In this document: positions 33,547 through 41,433 of the stretch, piece by piece
Numbering within the stretch: position 1 is the first letter of the stretch
Layout of the letters: each line of letters opens with the position of its first letter
Assembly (NCBI GenBank): GCA_023264735.1
Contig: JAHFVD010000043.1
Coordinates: 1-58,195, forward strand
From: Mycobacterium sp.
Lineage (GTDB): Bacteria > Actinomycetota > Actinomycetes > Mycobacteriales > Mycobacteriaceae
Direction: 5' to 3'
Length of the DNA: 58,195 bases
Notes under the pieces: model-generated
Told to the model about the DNA's origin: nothing
Seen by the model: only the letters and a program-made list of their open reading frames with translations
Databases searched by the model: none
Made by a program: the position numbers and the translations under genes

Positions 33547-35286
33547 TCAGCGTGCGCGCGCGGTCGTCTGTCTGGAAGCCTGAGTCATCGTGGTGCGCAA
33601 CGCCGGTGCGATTGGTTGAGCCCACTTTCGACCAATGGGCAAGCGAGCATGGGTGGCGCTCCTCCATACCCGGTCGAGCGCTTCGGAAGACGTCGACGAA
33701 GCGACGGAGAAGCATGCGCATCCAATGCCCGCCGCGGCTGCCTCCTCAAGCGCCATTGCCGTGTCCCGCTCCGAATACTCGCCTTCGTAGTCGTCGTCAT
33801 AGGGAAGGCCGTCGGAGATGACGATGAGGAGCTTGCGCGCTGTCCCCCCTTGCCGGTCCAGCACATAGCGTGCATGCCGGACGGCTGCTCCCATCCTCGT
33901 GAAACCGGCAGGTTCCAGAGCCGCAAGGCGTCGGCGAGCCTTGGCGGCAAACCGATCCTCGAAGGTCTTCACCCGTAGGAATCGGACTTGGCGTCCATGG
34001 GAGTTGAATCCGTGCAGTGCGACCCGAACGCCGGCATGCTCGAGGGCACCGACGATGTCGGCCGCGACCTGACGTTCCTGCTCCCAGATCGGGACGCCGC
34101 CGCTCGTTTCGGCACCGGACCCCGAGCAGTCGAGGAGAACGAGTGCGCTGAGGTCGCTGGCGGTCCGCTTTCTGGCCTGAAACACGTTGCCGTTCGGTGA
34201 CTCACCAGCCGACCTGGTGACCTGGAAGTCCACTAGGGCAGCCAGATCCAGTGCGTCGCCGATGATCTCCCGGTTATGTCGCTCAAATGTCAGCGCGAGC
34301 TTGATCACGCCTCGCGACAACTCACGATCTGTGCGATGTGCAGCGGGCTCACTGTCGGGACGGGGAGCGGGATCGAGCGGGAGGACCCTGCACCAGTCTG
34401 GTCGATAGGCTCCCGCGCGGAAATCCCACTCCGGATAGCTGAGGCCAGCACCGCCGGGTTCACGCGCCTTGAGCTTCGGAGCCACCCCTCGGACCACCCG
34501 GGCGTGCTCGCTGGGGAGTGCCTTGGGGGCGACCGCGCTCTTGACACCGGAGTCGCCGCCTCCGTCGTCCTCGTCGGCTTGGCTCTTGCCGCCGAGAATG
34601 CTCTGCATGAGCTTGCTCATCGGGTTCTCGAACGGTGCCGAGATGATGGCAGACGACTTGCTCTTCTCCTTCTTCTGAACCGAGTCCTCTTCGTCATCGA
34701 GCTCGGGCTCGGGCTCTCCGTCCGGCTGGTCCTCGTCCAGATCCTTTTGCTGCAAAGGCGCCGCAGACTGTTTGGGCACGGCTCGTCGCAGGATCGAACC
34801 GAACGCCGCCGGCGCTTCGGGCACCGAGGAGTCTTGGCAGGCCATCAGGGCCGACGCGTCGGGATCCCTGGGTGGGTCGCCATCCCAGTGACTGCAGATC
34901 CTGTCGGCCACGTGCGGTGGTACGACGTGACCCTGGACAGCGATGGCCCGCCGGGCTTCGAGGGTCATATAGCGGCGGACGACATCGGGACGACCAAGGA
35001 TTCGTCGGAGCTCAGCGGAGTCCAGGCTCCCGGCGCCGACCATGGCCGCCTGCACACACATGGTCAGCAGTTCCTCGTCCCCGGGAATGCCCTTGTCCGT
35101 GCGAGCGAGAAACAGCGTCGTCCCGTCGGTGTAACTGTGCGGCCCTGGCACTTCAGTGACATGCAGCTTTCGACCGGCCACCGCGCTGGCCAGGTATTCG
35201 AGCTGCTTTGTGTTCGTGCTGGGCGTGTGGGCGGACCAACCGTCTGTTGGTCCGCCCACACGCTCCCGCCGTAGGCGAAATCGCAT
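33547..35286 (-). CDS. VWA-domain protein, NorD/CbbO type
   Basis: The 579-residue product has an N-terminal helical region (to about 180), a strongly acidic then Lys-rich linker (about 190-215), and a C-terminal von Willebrand A domain with MIDAS D-C-S-G-S, a T in G-F-T-R-M-G and S-D-G-L-P. In NorD/CbbO the MIDAS contacts the client enzyme while the AAA+ partner supplies force. The start is uncertain: ATG 35286 lacks a ribosome site, and the first 20 codons contain a perfect inverted repeat that may really be intergenic. A GTG at 35259 is an alternative. It is co-oriented with the MoxR gene and probably co-transcribed. Confidence 0.82.
   Translation of the reverse strand: MRFRLRRERVGGPTDGWSAHTPSTNTKQLEYLASAVAGRKLHVTEVPGPHSYTDGTTLFLARTDKGIPGDEELLTMCVQAAMVGAGSLDSAELRRILGRPDVVRRYMTLEARRAIAVQGHVVPPHVADRICSHWDGDPPRDPDASALMACQDSSVPEAPAAFGSILRRAVPKQSAAPLQQKDLDEDQPDGEPEPELDDEEDSVQKKEKSKSSAIISAPFENPMSKLMQSILGGKSQADEDDGGGDSGVKSAVAPKALPSEHARVVRGVAPKLKAREPGGAGLSYPEWDFRAGAYRPDWCRVLPLDPAPRPDSEPAAHRTDRELSRGVIKLALTFERHNREIIGDALDLAALVDFQVTRSAGESPNGNVFQARKRTASDLSALVLLDCSGSGAETSGGVPIWEQERQVAADIVGALEHAGVRVALHGFNSHGRQVRFLRVKTFEDRFAAKARRRLAALEPAGFTRMGAAVRHARYVLDRQGGTARKLLIVISDGLPYDDDYEGEYSERDTAMALEEAAAAGIGCACFSVASSTSSEALDRVWRSATHARLPIGRKWAQPIAPALRTTMTQASRQTTARAR
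35223..35263. terminator. Perfect 18 bp inverted repeat, possible terminator or attenuator
   Basis: A perfect 18 bp stem (left arm 35223-35240, right arm 35246-35263) has a 5-base CGTCT loop. It begins 37 bases past the stop of the AveC-like gene in the direction of transcription and overlaps the annotated 5' end of the VWA gene. There is no T-run, so it would be a U-tract-less terminator, an attenuator or an mRNA-stabilising hairpin. Confidence 0.6.
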
Positions 35287-35299
35287 TCGCTATTGCTGT

Positions 35300-36433
35300 C
35301 TACGGTCCGAATGGCGGGGCAATCTCGACCGGCACCTTGCCTGGTACGAGTTCACCGGCCGGATCGAGGTGCGCAGACTTCGGCCTCGGGATCGGTACTC
35401 CCTGGCCGGGGCAGGCGTAGTCGGTGCCGTCACCACACAGACCGTTCGTGAAGTACGAGCGCTTCAGGGTGTCCTGCGGCCACGAGTCGCCTTGGATGGC
35501 GATCGCGTTCGTTCCGACCACGTAGAACAGGAAGAAGATGACGTTGAGCACCCCGTAGAGGGCGAAGAAGCGCAGGAACGCCTTGGTCTTCGTGCTGCCC
35601 TGAACCTGGTCGATGCCGCGTTCGGCCAGGGTTTGGCCCTTGTCATTCTTGAAGTAGCGCAGGCAGGCGAACAGCGCCCAGGTCGTGCCCCAGAAGATCG
35701 GCTCCGTGAGGTGGATCCGGTACCACTCGTCGCCGAAGATCGTCAGGAAGTTCGGCGTGGTGGGGTAGGTCCAGTAGCCGATGCGGATGAAGGTGAGCTC
35801 CCAGAACAGATCCCACACGATGAACAGGCCGATGGTCCATGCCATCAATCCGCCGTTGGACATATTCGGCCAGCGTTGCTGCGCTTTCTTCATCAGCTTG
35901 TTGGCCACGACCACGACGCCGAAGATGCACCACAGGTAGAGCGGACCGGTGAGGAGGTACGGCTCAGGGATGAGGTTTGCGTTCGGCATCAGCACACCAG
36001 GGGTGTCCGCCAACCAGCTGCCCTTGTTCAGCAACCAGGCGTTGTACGTGAACTGCGGGACGATCGCGTCGCCGTAGGGATCCATCCAGTAGATGAGGAC
36101 GAAGCTAAGGGCGAACATGCCATCGAGGGTGATATGCCCCTCACGCCGCCAAGGGCGGATCAGGAAGTGCCAGATGCACCAGCACCAAATGACGATGCCG
36201 ATGACGGTCAGACCGGTGAGGCCGACCTTCATGTAGGTGGGGACTTCGGACGGCCCGACCGGTGTCGTTTTGAAATTGGGACCGGTGAGCCACTTGATGA
36301 TCACGAAGGCCTCGAAGGCGGTGATCAGTCCGCCCAAGACGGCCAATGGGATGACCGGACGGAACTTCTTCCGTTCGACTGCGGCAGCTGACGGCTCCTC
36401 AAAGGCCGTCAGCCTGGGTTCCTGGAGGGTCAT
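35300..36433 (-). CDS. Spirocyclase AveC-like integral membrane protein
   Basis: The 377-residue product has multiple hydrophobic segments (near 28-48, 65-88, 103-125, 160-180, 195-215, 235-255 and 290-310) and conserved polar spots such as Y-W-M-D-P, N-x-G-x-W and W-E-L-x-F-x-R-x-G-Y-W-T-Y-P. Many mycobacteria carry homologues of AveC, the Streptomyces membrane protein that performs spirocyclisation/dehydration in avermectin synthesis, and the length fits. The mycobacterial function is not established. GAAAGGAAG precedes ATG 36433. It lies directly upstream of the VWA-MoxR pair, making it a plausible client of that chaperone system. Confidence 0.75.
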   Translation of the reverse strand: MTLQEPRLTAFEEPSAAAVERKKFRPVIPLAVLGGLITAFEAFVIIKWLTGPNFKTTPVGPSEVPTYMKVGLTGLTVIGIVIWCWCIWHFLIRPWRREGHITLDGMFALSFVLIYWMDPYGDAIVPQFTYNAWLLNKGSWLADTPGVLMPNANLIPEPYLLTGPLYLWCIFGVVVVANKLMKKAQQRWPNMSNGGLMAWTIGLFIVWDLFWELTFIRIGYWTYPTTPNFLTIFGDEWYRIHLTEPIFWGTTWALFACLRYFKNDKGQTLAERGIDQVQGSTKTKAFLRFFALYGVLNVIFFLFYVVGTNAIAIQGDSWPQDTLKRSYFTNGLCGDGTDYACPGQGVPIPRPKSAHLDPAGELVPGKVPVEIAPPFGP

Positions 36434-36819
36434 GCGAGTCTTCCTTTCTATGCTGGCCCGGGCTGGGCCGTCATCGGTAGTTCAGGCCGCTACGATTCGG
36501 TAGTAGCCGGCCGGCTTGCCGCTCGATAGCTCGTCCCGCGCGAGTTGGGACCAGTCCGTCGCGCCGTTGCCACACGCTCACGTGAAACGACCGTTCGCAG
36601 CTCGCATGACACAGGGGACGAAAAACGTTGAGGTATGACGCCACAGCAATATTCGCGCCGACGCCCGGCGCGATGGCGGCCCGAGTGGCCTGACGCCGTG
36701 TACACCAATAATCTCGCGTCGGTGCTCATATCATCGCCTCATCCCAGGCTGCGCGCCTTTGCGACAACCTGTCGCATAGTATCTCTGCGACGGGTTGTCG
36801 CACAAGAGGTTTACGAACA
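36434..36819. other. 386 bp divergent promoter region between AveC-like and TetR genes
   Basis: There is no coding sequence that I can support. The region must hold the promoters of the minus-strand AveC/VWA/MoxR operon and of the plus-strand TetR gene. Its right end contains the double GCGAC-type inverted repeat at 36761-36802. The CMD-side regulon palindromes (family B) were not found here. Confidence 0.5.
36761..36802. promoter_or_regulatory. Double inverted-repeat operator upstream of the second TetR gene (family C)
   Basis: Two near-identical 15 bp elements, GCGACAACCTGTCGC (36761-36775) and GCGACGGGTTGTCGC (36787-36801), stand in inverted orientation to each other. Each is itself an imperfect palindrome. 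The second ends 18 bases before the regulator's ATG. This arrangement is typical of cooperative TetR dimers binding and blocking the promoter. It differs from families A and B. Confidence 0.72.
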
Positions 36820-37404
36820 ATGACTCAGGGCCGCCGCAAGTACGACGCCACCAAAGACGCACGGGTCGGGCGATCGCGCGCCGCAGCTCTTGCCGCCGCG
36901 CGCGAGCTCCTGCTCGGTGAGGGCCTGGCGGCAATGACCCATGCCCGCGTCGCCGAGGTATCCGGGCTCCACCGGGCAACCGTGTACCGTCACTGGCCGA
37001 GCATGGTCGCGCTCCTTCTTGACGTGACCAGGCACGAGACAGCAGTGACGATTCCGGCTCCGACCGGAGATCTGCGCCATGACCTGAACGCCGGACTGCG
37101 AGCCGTACGCGACGATCTGGTCGATCGCGGATTCGGCCGCTTCCTGGCCGCCCTGATCGATCAGGCCGAACGAGACGAAGATATACACGCCGCAAAGGTC
37201 TCGATCGTCGCAGTAGGCCTGGGCGCAATACGCGCCGCATTGCGTGCGGCCATCGAACGCGGCGAGTTCCCGAGCGACCTCGACGTCGATGCCGGCGTCT
37301 CACAGCTTTTCGGACCAATCCTGTACCGGCGCTTGCTGTCGGCCGAGCCGATCTCCGACGAATACATCGAGCAGCTGGTGGACTGCTACCTCGCTGCGCA
37401 CTGA
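36820..37404 (+). CDS. TetR/AcrR-family transcriptional regulator
   Basis: The 194-residue regulator has an N-terminal DNA-binding domain containing M-T-H-A-R-V-A-E-V-S-G-L-H-R-A-T-V-Y-R-H-W (about 39-59), the canonical TetR helix-turn-helix, and a helical C-terminal domain of the TetR_C type with L-F-G-P-I-L-Y-R-R. It is divergent from the AveC/VWA/MoxR operon and preceded by a double inverted repeat, so it most likely represses itself and that operon. AGAGG lies about 10 bases before ATG 36820. Confidence 0.87.
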   Translation: MTQGRRKYDATKDARVGRSRAAALAAARELLLGEGLAAMTHARVAEVSGLHRATVYRHWPSMVALLLDVTRHETAVTIPAPTGDLRHDLNAGLRAVRDDLVDRGFGRFLAALIDQAERDEDIHAAKVSIVAVGLGAIRAALRAAIERGEFPSDLDVDAGVSQLFGPILYRRLLSAEPISDEYIEQLVDCYLAAH

Positions 37405-37533
37405 TCCGTTGACATGGCCGCGCCCAACAGGTGAGTGCGCGGCGTGGTCTATCGAAACTGCTTCTGCGACAGGGGATCGTCTATTCCGGCGGTGGCACCT
37501 GGACAGGAAGGCGCCAGAGCTGGCGGAAGCGCC

Positions 37534-38718
37534 CTATACAAGGGCGATCCCCGGGTCAAGGCCGAGCAGGACCCGACCGTAGACCTCGGCCGCGTTGCTG
37601 GGACGGAACAAGCCATGCAGGCTCGACGTCCACATATCGCGGAAGACCTGCTGCAACGGGTTGAAGTCCGCTGCGGCGGAAGCACCGATGATCTCCACGA
37701 TCTCGTTGACCGCTAGCCGCGTCTGCTGCGCCGCGTACGCACATTCCATCTTGATTCGCGCTCGCGTCTCCAGATCCGGCATGGCATGACGTCGGCCGAA
37801 GTCATCGACCGTCGCTGCCGCCTTGTGGAGCAGTGCATCCGCGGCATCGATTTTCACTGCCGCGCAGGCGAGCTCCATCTGCGCAGCGGTGGACTCCATC
37901 TGCCGCAGGTGGGAGGAGTATGAGACGGCACCACGTTTCGGGAGTTGCCCGCGCGCAATATCGAGGGCGTTTCGCGCGATACCGAGCGGGACTGGTGTCG
38001 GCCACAATGCGGAGAACGGGGCCATCGGAACGCTATACGGCAGTTCTTGCGATGGATCGTCGGCCATCATGCTGAACACCCGGTAGTCAGGCACAAACGC
38101 GTCCTCGACCGAGAGGGTGTTGCTGGCAGTACCCCGCATGCCGAGGGTGTGCCACGTGTCGGTGATCGTCCAGGACTCACGCGGGACCAACACAGCGCCC
38201 GGGCCCAGTCCGCCGTCACCGCCGGGAAGCAAGACAGACAATATTGCCCAATCCGCCACGTGACTGCCGCTGCCCCAACCGAATTCGCCGGTGACGACGT
38301 ACCCGCCGTCAACCCGTTTCGTCTCACCCGATGGCGTCAACGTGCCGCAGAACTTCGCATCGGGACCACTGCCCCAGACCTCATTTTTCGCCTGAGCACT
38401 GAGCTTGTTGATCTGCATCGCAATGCCGTTGATGACGATCGCGAGCCAACCCGCGGTGGCGTCTCCCCTGCTGAGTTCTGCCGTGACATCCAGGTAGGTC
38501 GTCATGCTGACCTGAAATCCACCATATTCGCGGGGGGTGAACAGATTGAACATGCCGTTTGTACGAAGGAGGTCGATCAATTCCTCGGGATACTCGCGCG
38601 CCGCGTCGCCCCGGCGGCAATTCTCGCGAAGCACCGGCACCAGCTGGGTGGCCCGGACGACAAGATCATCCCCGCAGGTATCGGCATCCTCGGCAGCTTC
38701 GCCAACCGTTGTAGTAAT
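37534..38718 (-). CDS. Acyl-CoA dehydrogenase-fold flavoprotein, HsaA-like (type 2)
   Basis: The 394-residue protein has the ACAD fold but lacks the T-E-P-x-x-G-S-D motif. It shows G-W-G-S-G-S near 145, W-H-T-L-G-M-R-G-T-A-S-N and a C-terminal L-Q-Q-V-F-R-D-M-W-T-S-S-L-H, typical of flavin-dependent monooxygenases such as HsaA and of the related hydroxylase-like FadE group. The first ATG/GTG in frame (GTG 38640) would cut off a conserved-looking N-terminus. Translation from ATT at 38718 (GGGG 6 bases upstream) restores M-T-T-T-V-x-E-A-A-E-D-A-D. A family B operator lies 33 bases upstream of this start. Its activity could be hydroxylation or dehydrogenation. Confidence 0.75.
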   Translation of the reverse strand: MTTTVGEAAEDADTCGDDLVVRATQLVPVLRENCRRGDAAREYPEELIDLLRTNGMFNLFTPREYGGFQVSMTTYLDVTAELSRGDATAGWLAIVINGIAMQINKLSAQAKNEVWGSGPDAKFCGTLTPSGETKRVDGGYVVTGEFGWGSGSHVADWAILSVLLPGGDGGLGPGAVLVPRESWTITDTWHTLGMRGTASNTLSVEDAFVPDYRVFSMMADDPSQELPYSVPMAPFSALWPTPVPLGIARNALDIARGQLPKRGAVSYSSHLRQMESTAAQMELACAAVKIDAADALLHKAAATVDDFGRRHAMPDLETRARIKMECAYAAQQTRLAVNEIVEIIGASAAADFNPLQQVFRDMWTSSLHGLFRPSNAAEVYGRVLLGLDPGIALV

Positions 38719-38750
38719 TGTTTGCCCCGATCAGATCTTGAGCCCGTAGA

Positions 38751-38768
38751 CTACCGGGCGCCCGTTTG
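38751..38768. promoter_or_regulatory. Family B operator-like palindrome
   Basis: The 18 bp sequence CTACCGGGCGCCCGTTTG lies 33 bases upstream of the proposed ATT start at 38718. The GGGCGCCC core is perfect, with ACC on the left and GTT on the right. Confidence 0.6.
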
Positions 38769-38816
38769 TCTAACTGTGGCGAACGATAGCAGTCAATGCT
38801 GGACCCGTGACATAAA

Positions 38817-40010
38817 TCAGATGCGGTAGTCGGCCAGCAGCCGCTTGGAGATGATCTGCTTCTGGATCTCGCTGGTGCCTTCGCCGATGAGCAGGAACGG
38901 GGCGTCGCGCATCAGGCGCTCGATCTCGTATTCCTTGGAGTATCCGTAGCCGCCGTGGATGCGGAAGCTCTGCTGGGTGACCTCCGCACAGAATTCGCTG
39001 GCCAGGTACTTGGCCATCCCGGCGGCGACGTCGTTACGCTCACCGGAATCCTTGAGCCGGGCGGCGTTGACCATCATCAGGTGTGCCGCTTCGACTTTGG
39101 TGGCCATCTCGGCCAGCTGGAACGCGATGGCCTGATGCTCGGCGATCGGCTTACCGAACGTGCTGCGCTGCTGGGCATACCGGACCGCCAGCTCGAAGGC
39201 CCGGATACCCACCCCGCAGGCCCGGGCCGAGACGTTGACCCGTCCCACCTCGACACCGTCCATCATCTGGAAAAAGCCCTGCCCCGGCTTGGCGCCCAGC
39301 ACATCCTCAGCACTGGCGCGGTAACCGTCGAAGACCAGCTCGGTGGTGTCGATGCCCTTGTAGCCCAACTTGTCGAGCTTGCCGGGGATCGTCAGACCCG
39401 GGGCGACTTCACCAAAGCCGGAAGGCTTTTCGATCAGAAAAGCGGTCAGGTTGCGATGCGGCTTATCCGCACCCTCATCGGTACGCACCAGCGCGGCGAC
39501 CAGCGTCGAACTGCCCCCGTTGGTCAGCCACATCTTCTGGCCGTCGATCGTGTAGGTGCCGTCGCCGTCACGCTTTGCCCTGGTGCGGATCGCGGCGACA
39601 TCAGAACCCAACTCGGGCTCCGACATCGAGAACGCCCCACGTGACTCCCCGGTCGCCATCTTCGGCAGGTGGTACTGCTTCTGGGCATCAGTGCCGTGCT
39701 GGCGGATCAGGTACGCCACGATGAAGTGGGTGTTGATCACACCCGAGACGCTCATCCAGCCGCGAGCCAACTCCTCGACACACAGCGCATAGGTGAGCAG
39801 CGACTCCCCCAGACCGCCGTACTCCTCGGGGATCATCAGGCCGAACAGGCCCATTTCCTTCATCTGGTCGACGATCGCCTGCGGATAAGTGTCGGAGTGC
39901 TCGAGTTCCTGAGCGACCGGAATGATCTCCTTGTCGACGAATTGCCGTACCGTCGAGACAATCTCGGTCTGCAATTCGGTCAAGCCAAGTGTCTGGGCAA
40001 GCCTTGTCAT
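38817..40010 (-). CDS. Acyl-CoA dehydrogenase (FadE)
   Basis: The 397-residue enzyme has a full ACAD layout: P-E-E-Y-G-G-L-G (about 60-67), S-M-S-E-P-E-L-G-S-D (about 128-137), K-M-W-L-T-N-G, R-x-T-F-G-K-P-I-A-E-H-Q-A-I and the C-terminal Q-S-F-R-I-H-G-G-Y-G-Y-S-K-E-Y and I-G-E-G-T-S-E-I-Q with the catalytic Glu at the MCAD-like position. So it is a typical active dehydrogenase for a straight or branched acyl-CoA. ATG 40010 has GAGGAGGAG upstream. It follows the thiolase gene by 49 bases on the same strand and likely forms an operon with it. Confidence 0.92.
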   Translation of the reverse strand: MTRLAQTLGLTELQTEIVSTVRQFVDKEIIPVAQELEHSDTYPQAIVDQMKEMGLFGLMIPEEYGGLGESLLTYALCVEELARGWMSVSGVINTHFIVAYLIRQHGTDAQKQYHLPKMATGESRGAFSMSEPELGSDVAAIRTRAKRDGDGTYTIDGQKMWLTNGGSSTLVAALVRTDEGADKPHRNLTAFLIEKPSGFGEVAPGLTIPGKLDKLGYKGIDTTELVFDGYRASAEDVLGAKPGQGFFQMMDGVEVGRVNVSARACGVGIRAFELAVRYAQQRSTFGKPIAEHQAIAFQLAEMATKVEAAHLMMVNAARLKDSGERNDVAAGMAKYLASEFCAEVTQQSFRIHGGYGYSKEYEIERLMRDAPFLLIGEGTSEIQKQIISKRLLADYRI

Positions 40011-40059
40011 ATTGCGCCGCTCCTCCTCATCGCTTCGCTCTGCATCGTCGCCGGCGCGG

Positions 40060-41274
40060 TCATGCGGTCACCCTTTCGAACACCGCGGCCAGCCCCTGGC
40101 CGCCGCCGATGCACATCGTCTCCAGCCCGTAGCGGGCCTCCCGGCGCTGCAGCTCACGCGCCAGCGTGGCCAGCATCCGTCCGCCGGTGGCCCCGACCGG
40201 ATGCCCCAGCGAGATCCCCGAACCATGCACATTGGTGCGCTCGAAATCCGCTGCAGCGAACTTCCATTCACGCGTGCAGGCCAGCGCCTGCGCCGCGAAC
40301 GCCTCGTTGAGCTCGATCAGATCCATGTCCGCCAGCGTCAGGCCCGCTTTCGCCAATGCGGCCTCAGTGGCCGGCACCGGCCCAATGCCCATCACATTCG
40401 GCGCGACACCCGCCACACCCCACGACACCAGCCGCACCAACGGGGTCAGTCCGAGGTCGGCCGCCCGCTCCGGCGTGGTCACGATGCACATCGACGCGGC
40501 ATCGTTCTGCCCACTGGAGTTACCCGCCGTCACCGTGGCATCCGGATCCGACTTACCCAGAACAGGTTTGAGCTTGCCCAACGTCTCGATAGAGGTGTCG
40601 GCGCGCGGATGCTCATCAATCTCGATCACCTCGTCACCAGCACGGCTGGTGACGGTGACGGGAATGATGGTCTGCGCCAGCAGACCATCCTTCTGGGCAG
40701 CAACCGCACGCTGATGCGAACGAACCGCAAGCTCGTCCTGCTCCGCACGGCCGATGTCATACTGCCTGCGCAGATTCTCCGCGGTCTCCAGCATTCCGCC
40801 GGGAACAGGGTAATGCTTCCCACCCGCTGTCGTGCGCCCACGAGCCAGCGCATCATGCACCGTGATACCGCCGCGGGCCCCGCCCCACCGCATATCCGTC
40901 GAGTGGAACACCACATTGCTCATCGACTCCGCACCGCCAGCGACAACAAGTTCATTATTGCCACTTGCCACTTGCATACAGGCCTGGATCACCGCCTGCA
41001 GTCCCGACCCACAGCGCCGGTCGATCTGCATCCCCGGAACCGTCACCGGCAGCCCCGCGTCCAGCGCGATCACCCGGCCGATCGCCGGCGCCTCCATACT
41101 CGGATAGCAATGCCCGACCACCACATCTTCAACCGCATCGCCCGGAATGCCCGTGCGCTGCAACAAACCAGTCAACGCAGCCACCCCAAGATCCACCGCG
41201 GTCAGCGACTTGAACATCCCGTTGTAACGCCCGATCGGCGTCCGAACCGGCTCACAGATCACCGCTTCGCCCAT
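40060..41274 (-). CDS. Acetyl-CoA acetyltransferase / 3-ketoacyl-CoA thiolase (FadA type)
   Basis: The 404-residue thiolase has active-site Cys88 in D-R-R-C-G-S-G, N-E-A-F-A-A-Q-A, the G-G-x-x-x-x-G-H-P-V-G-A-T-G-like I-S-L-G-H-P-V-G-A-T-G (catalytic His) and C-terminal C-I-G-G-G-Q-G with the second Cys. All catalytic residues are present, so it should cleave 3-ketoacyl-CoA to acetyl-CoA plus a shortened acyl-CoA. ATG 41274 has GGGAG about 8 bases upstream; a longer frame lacks this. It contrasts with the Cys-less thiolase-fold protein at 5253. Confidence 0.94.
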   Translation of the reverse strand: MGEAVICEPVRTPIGRYNGMFKSLTAVDLGVAALTGLLQRTGIPGDAVEDVVVGHCYPSMEAPAIGRVIALDAGLPVTVPGMQIDRRCGSGLQAVIQACMQVASGNNELVVAGGAESMSNVVFHSTDMRWGGARGGITVHDALARGRTTAGGKHYPVPGGMLETAENLRRQYDIGRAEQDELAVRSHQRAVAAQKDGLLAQTIIPVTVTSRAGDEVIEIDEHPRADTSIETLGKLKPVLGKSDPDATVTAGNSSGQNDAASMCIVTTPERAADLGLTPLVRLVSWGVAGVAPNVMGIGPVPATEAALAKAGLTLADMDLIELNEAFAAQALACTREWKFAAADFERTNVHGSGISLGHPVGATGGRMLATLARELQRREARYGLETMCIGGGQGLAAVFERVTA

Positions 41275-41374
41275 GCCTACTCCCGTTCTCCCACTTCGAT
41301 GAAACCTGCCACCGCTGATCTGCAGAACCGTGCCGACTGCGGCGCGCCCAACCATGCGCGTTTCGCGCAGTAGA

Positions 41375-41409
41375 GACGCCGCCAGCGCCGTCCCGGCGTT
41401 GGCGGCGTC
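41375..41409. terminator. GC-rich hairpin after the alcohol dehydrogenase gene
   Basis: A 16 bp stem with one G-T pair (GACGCCGCCAGCGCCG pairing with CGGCGTTGGCGGCGTC) and a 3-base loop lies 25 bases past the stop of the minus-strand alcohol dehydrogenase. A second small hairpin (GCGCG-TTT-CGCGC) follows at about 41357-41369. There is no T-run, as is common for mycobacterial terminators. Confidence 0.6.
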
Positions 41410-41433
41410 ATCAGCGCGGCAGGTTGACCGCGT

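Noticed and set aside
35156..36391. Plus-strand 411-codon frame
   Set aside because: It is antisense to the AveC-like membrane protein and has an Asp/Glu/Arg-rich composition without any domain.
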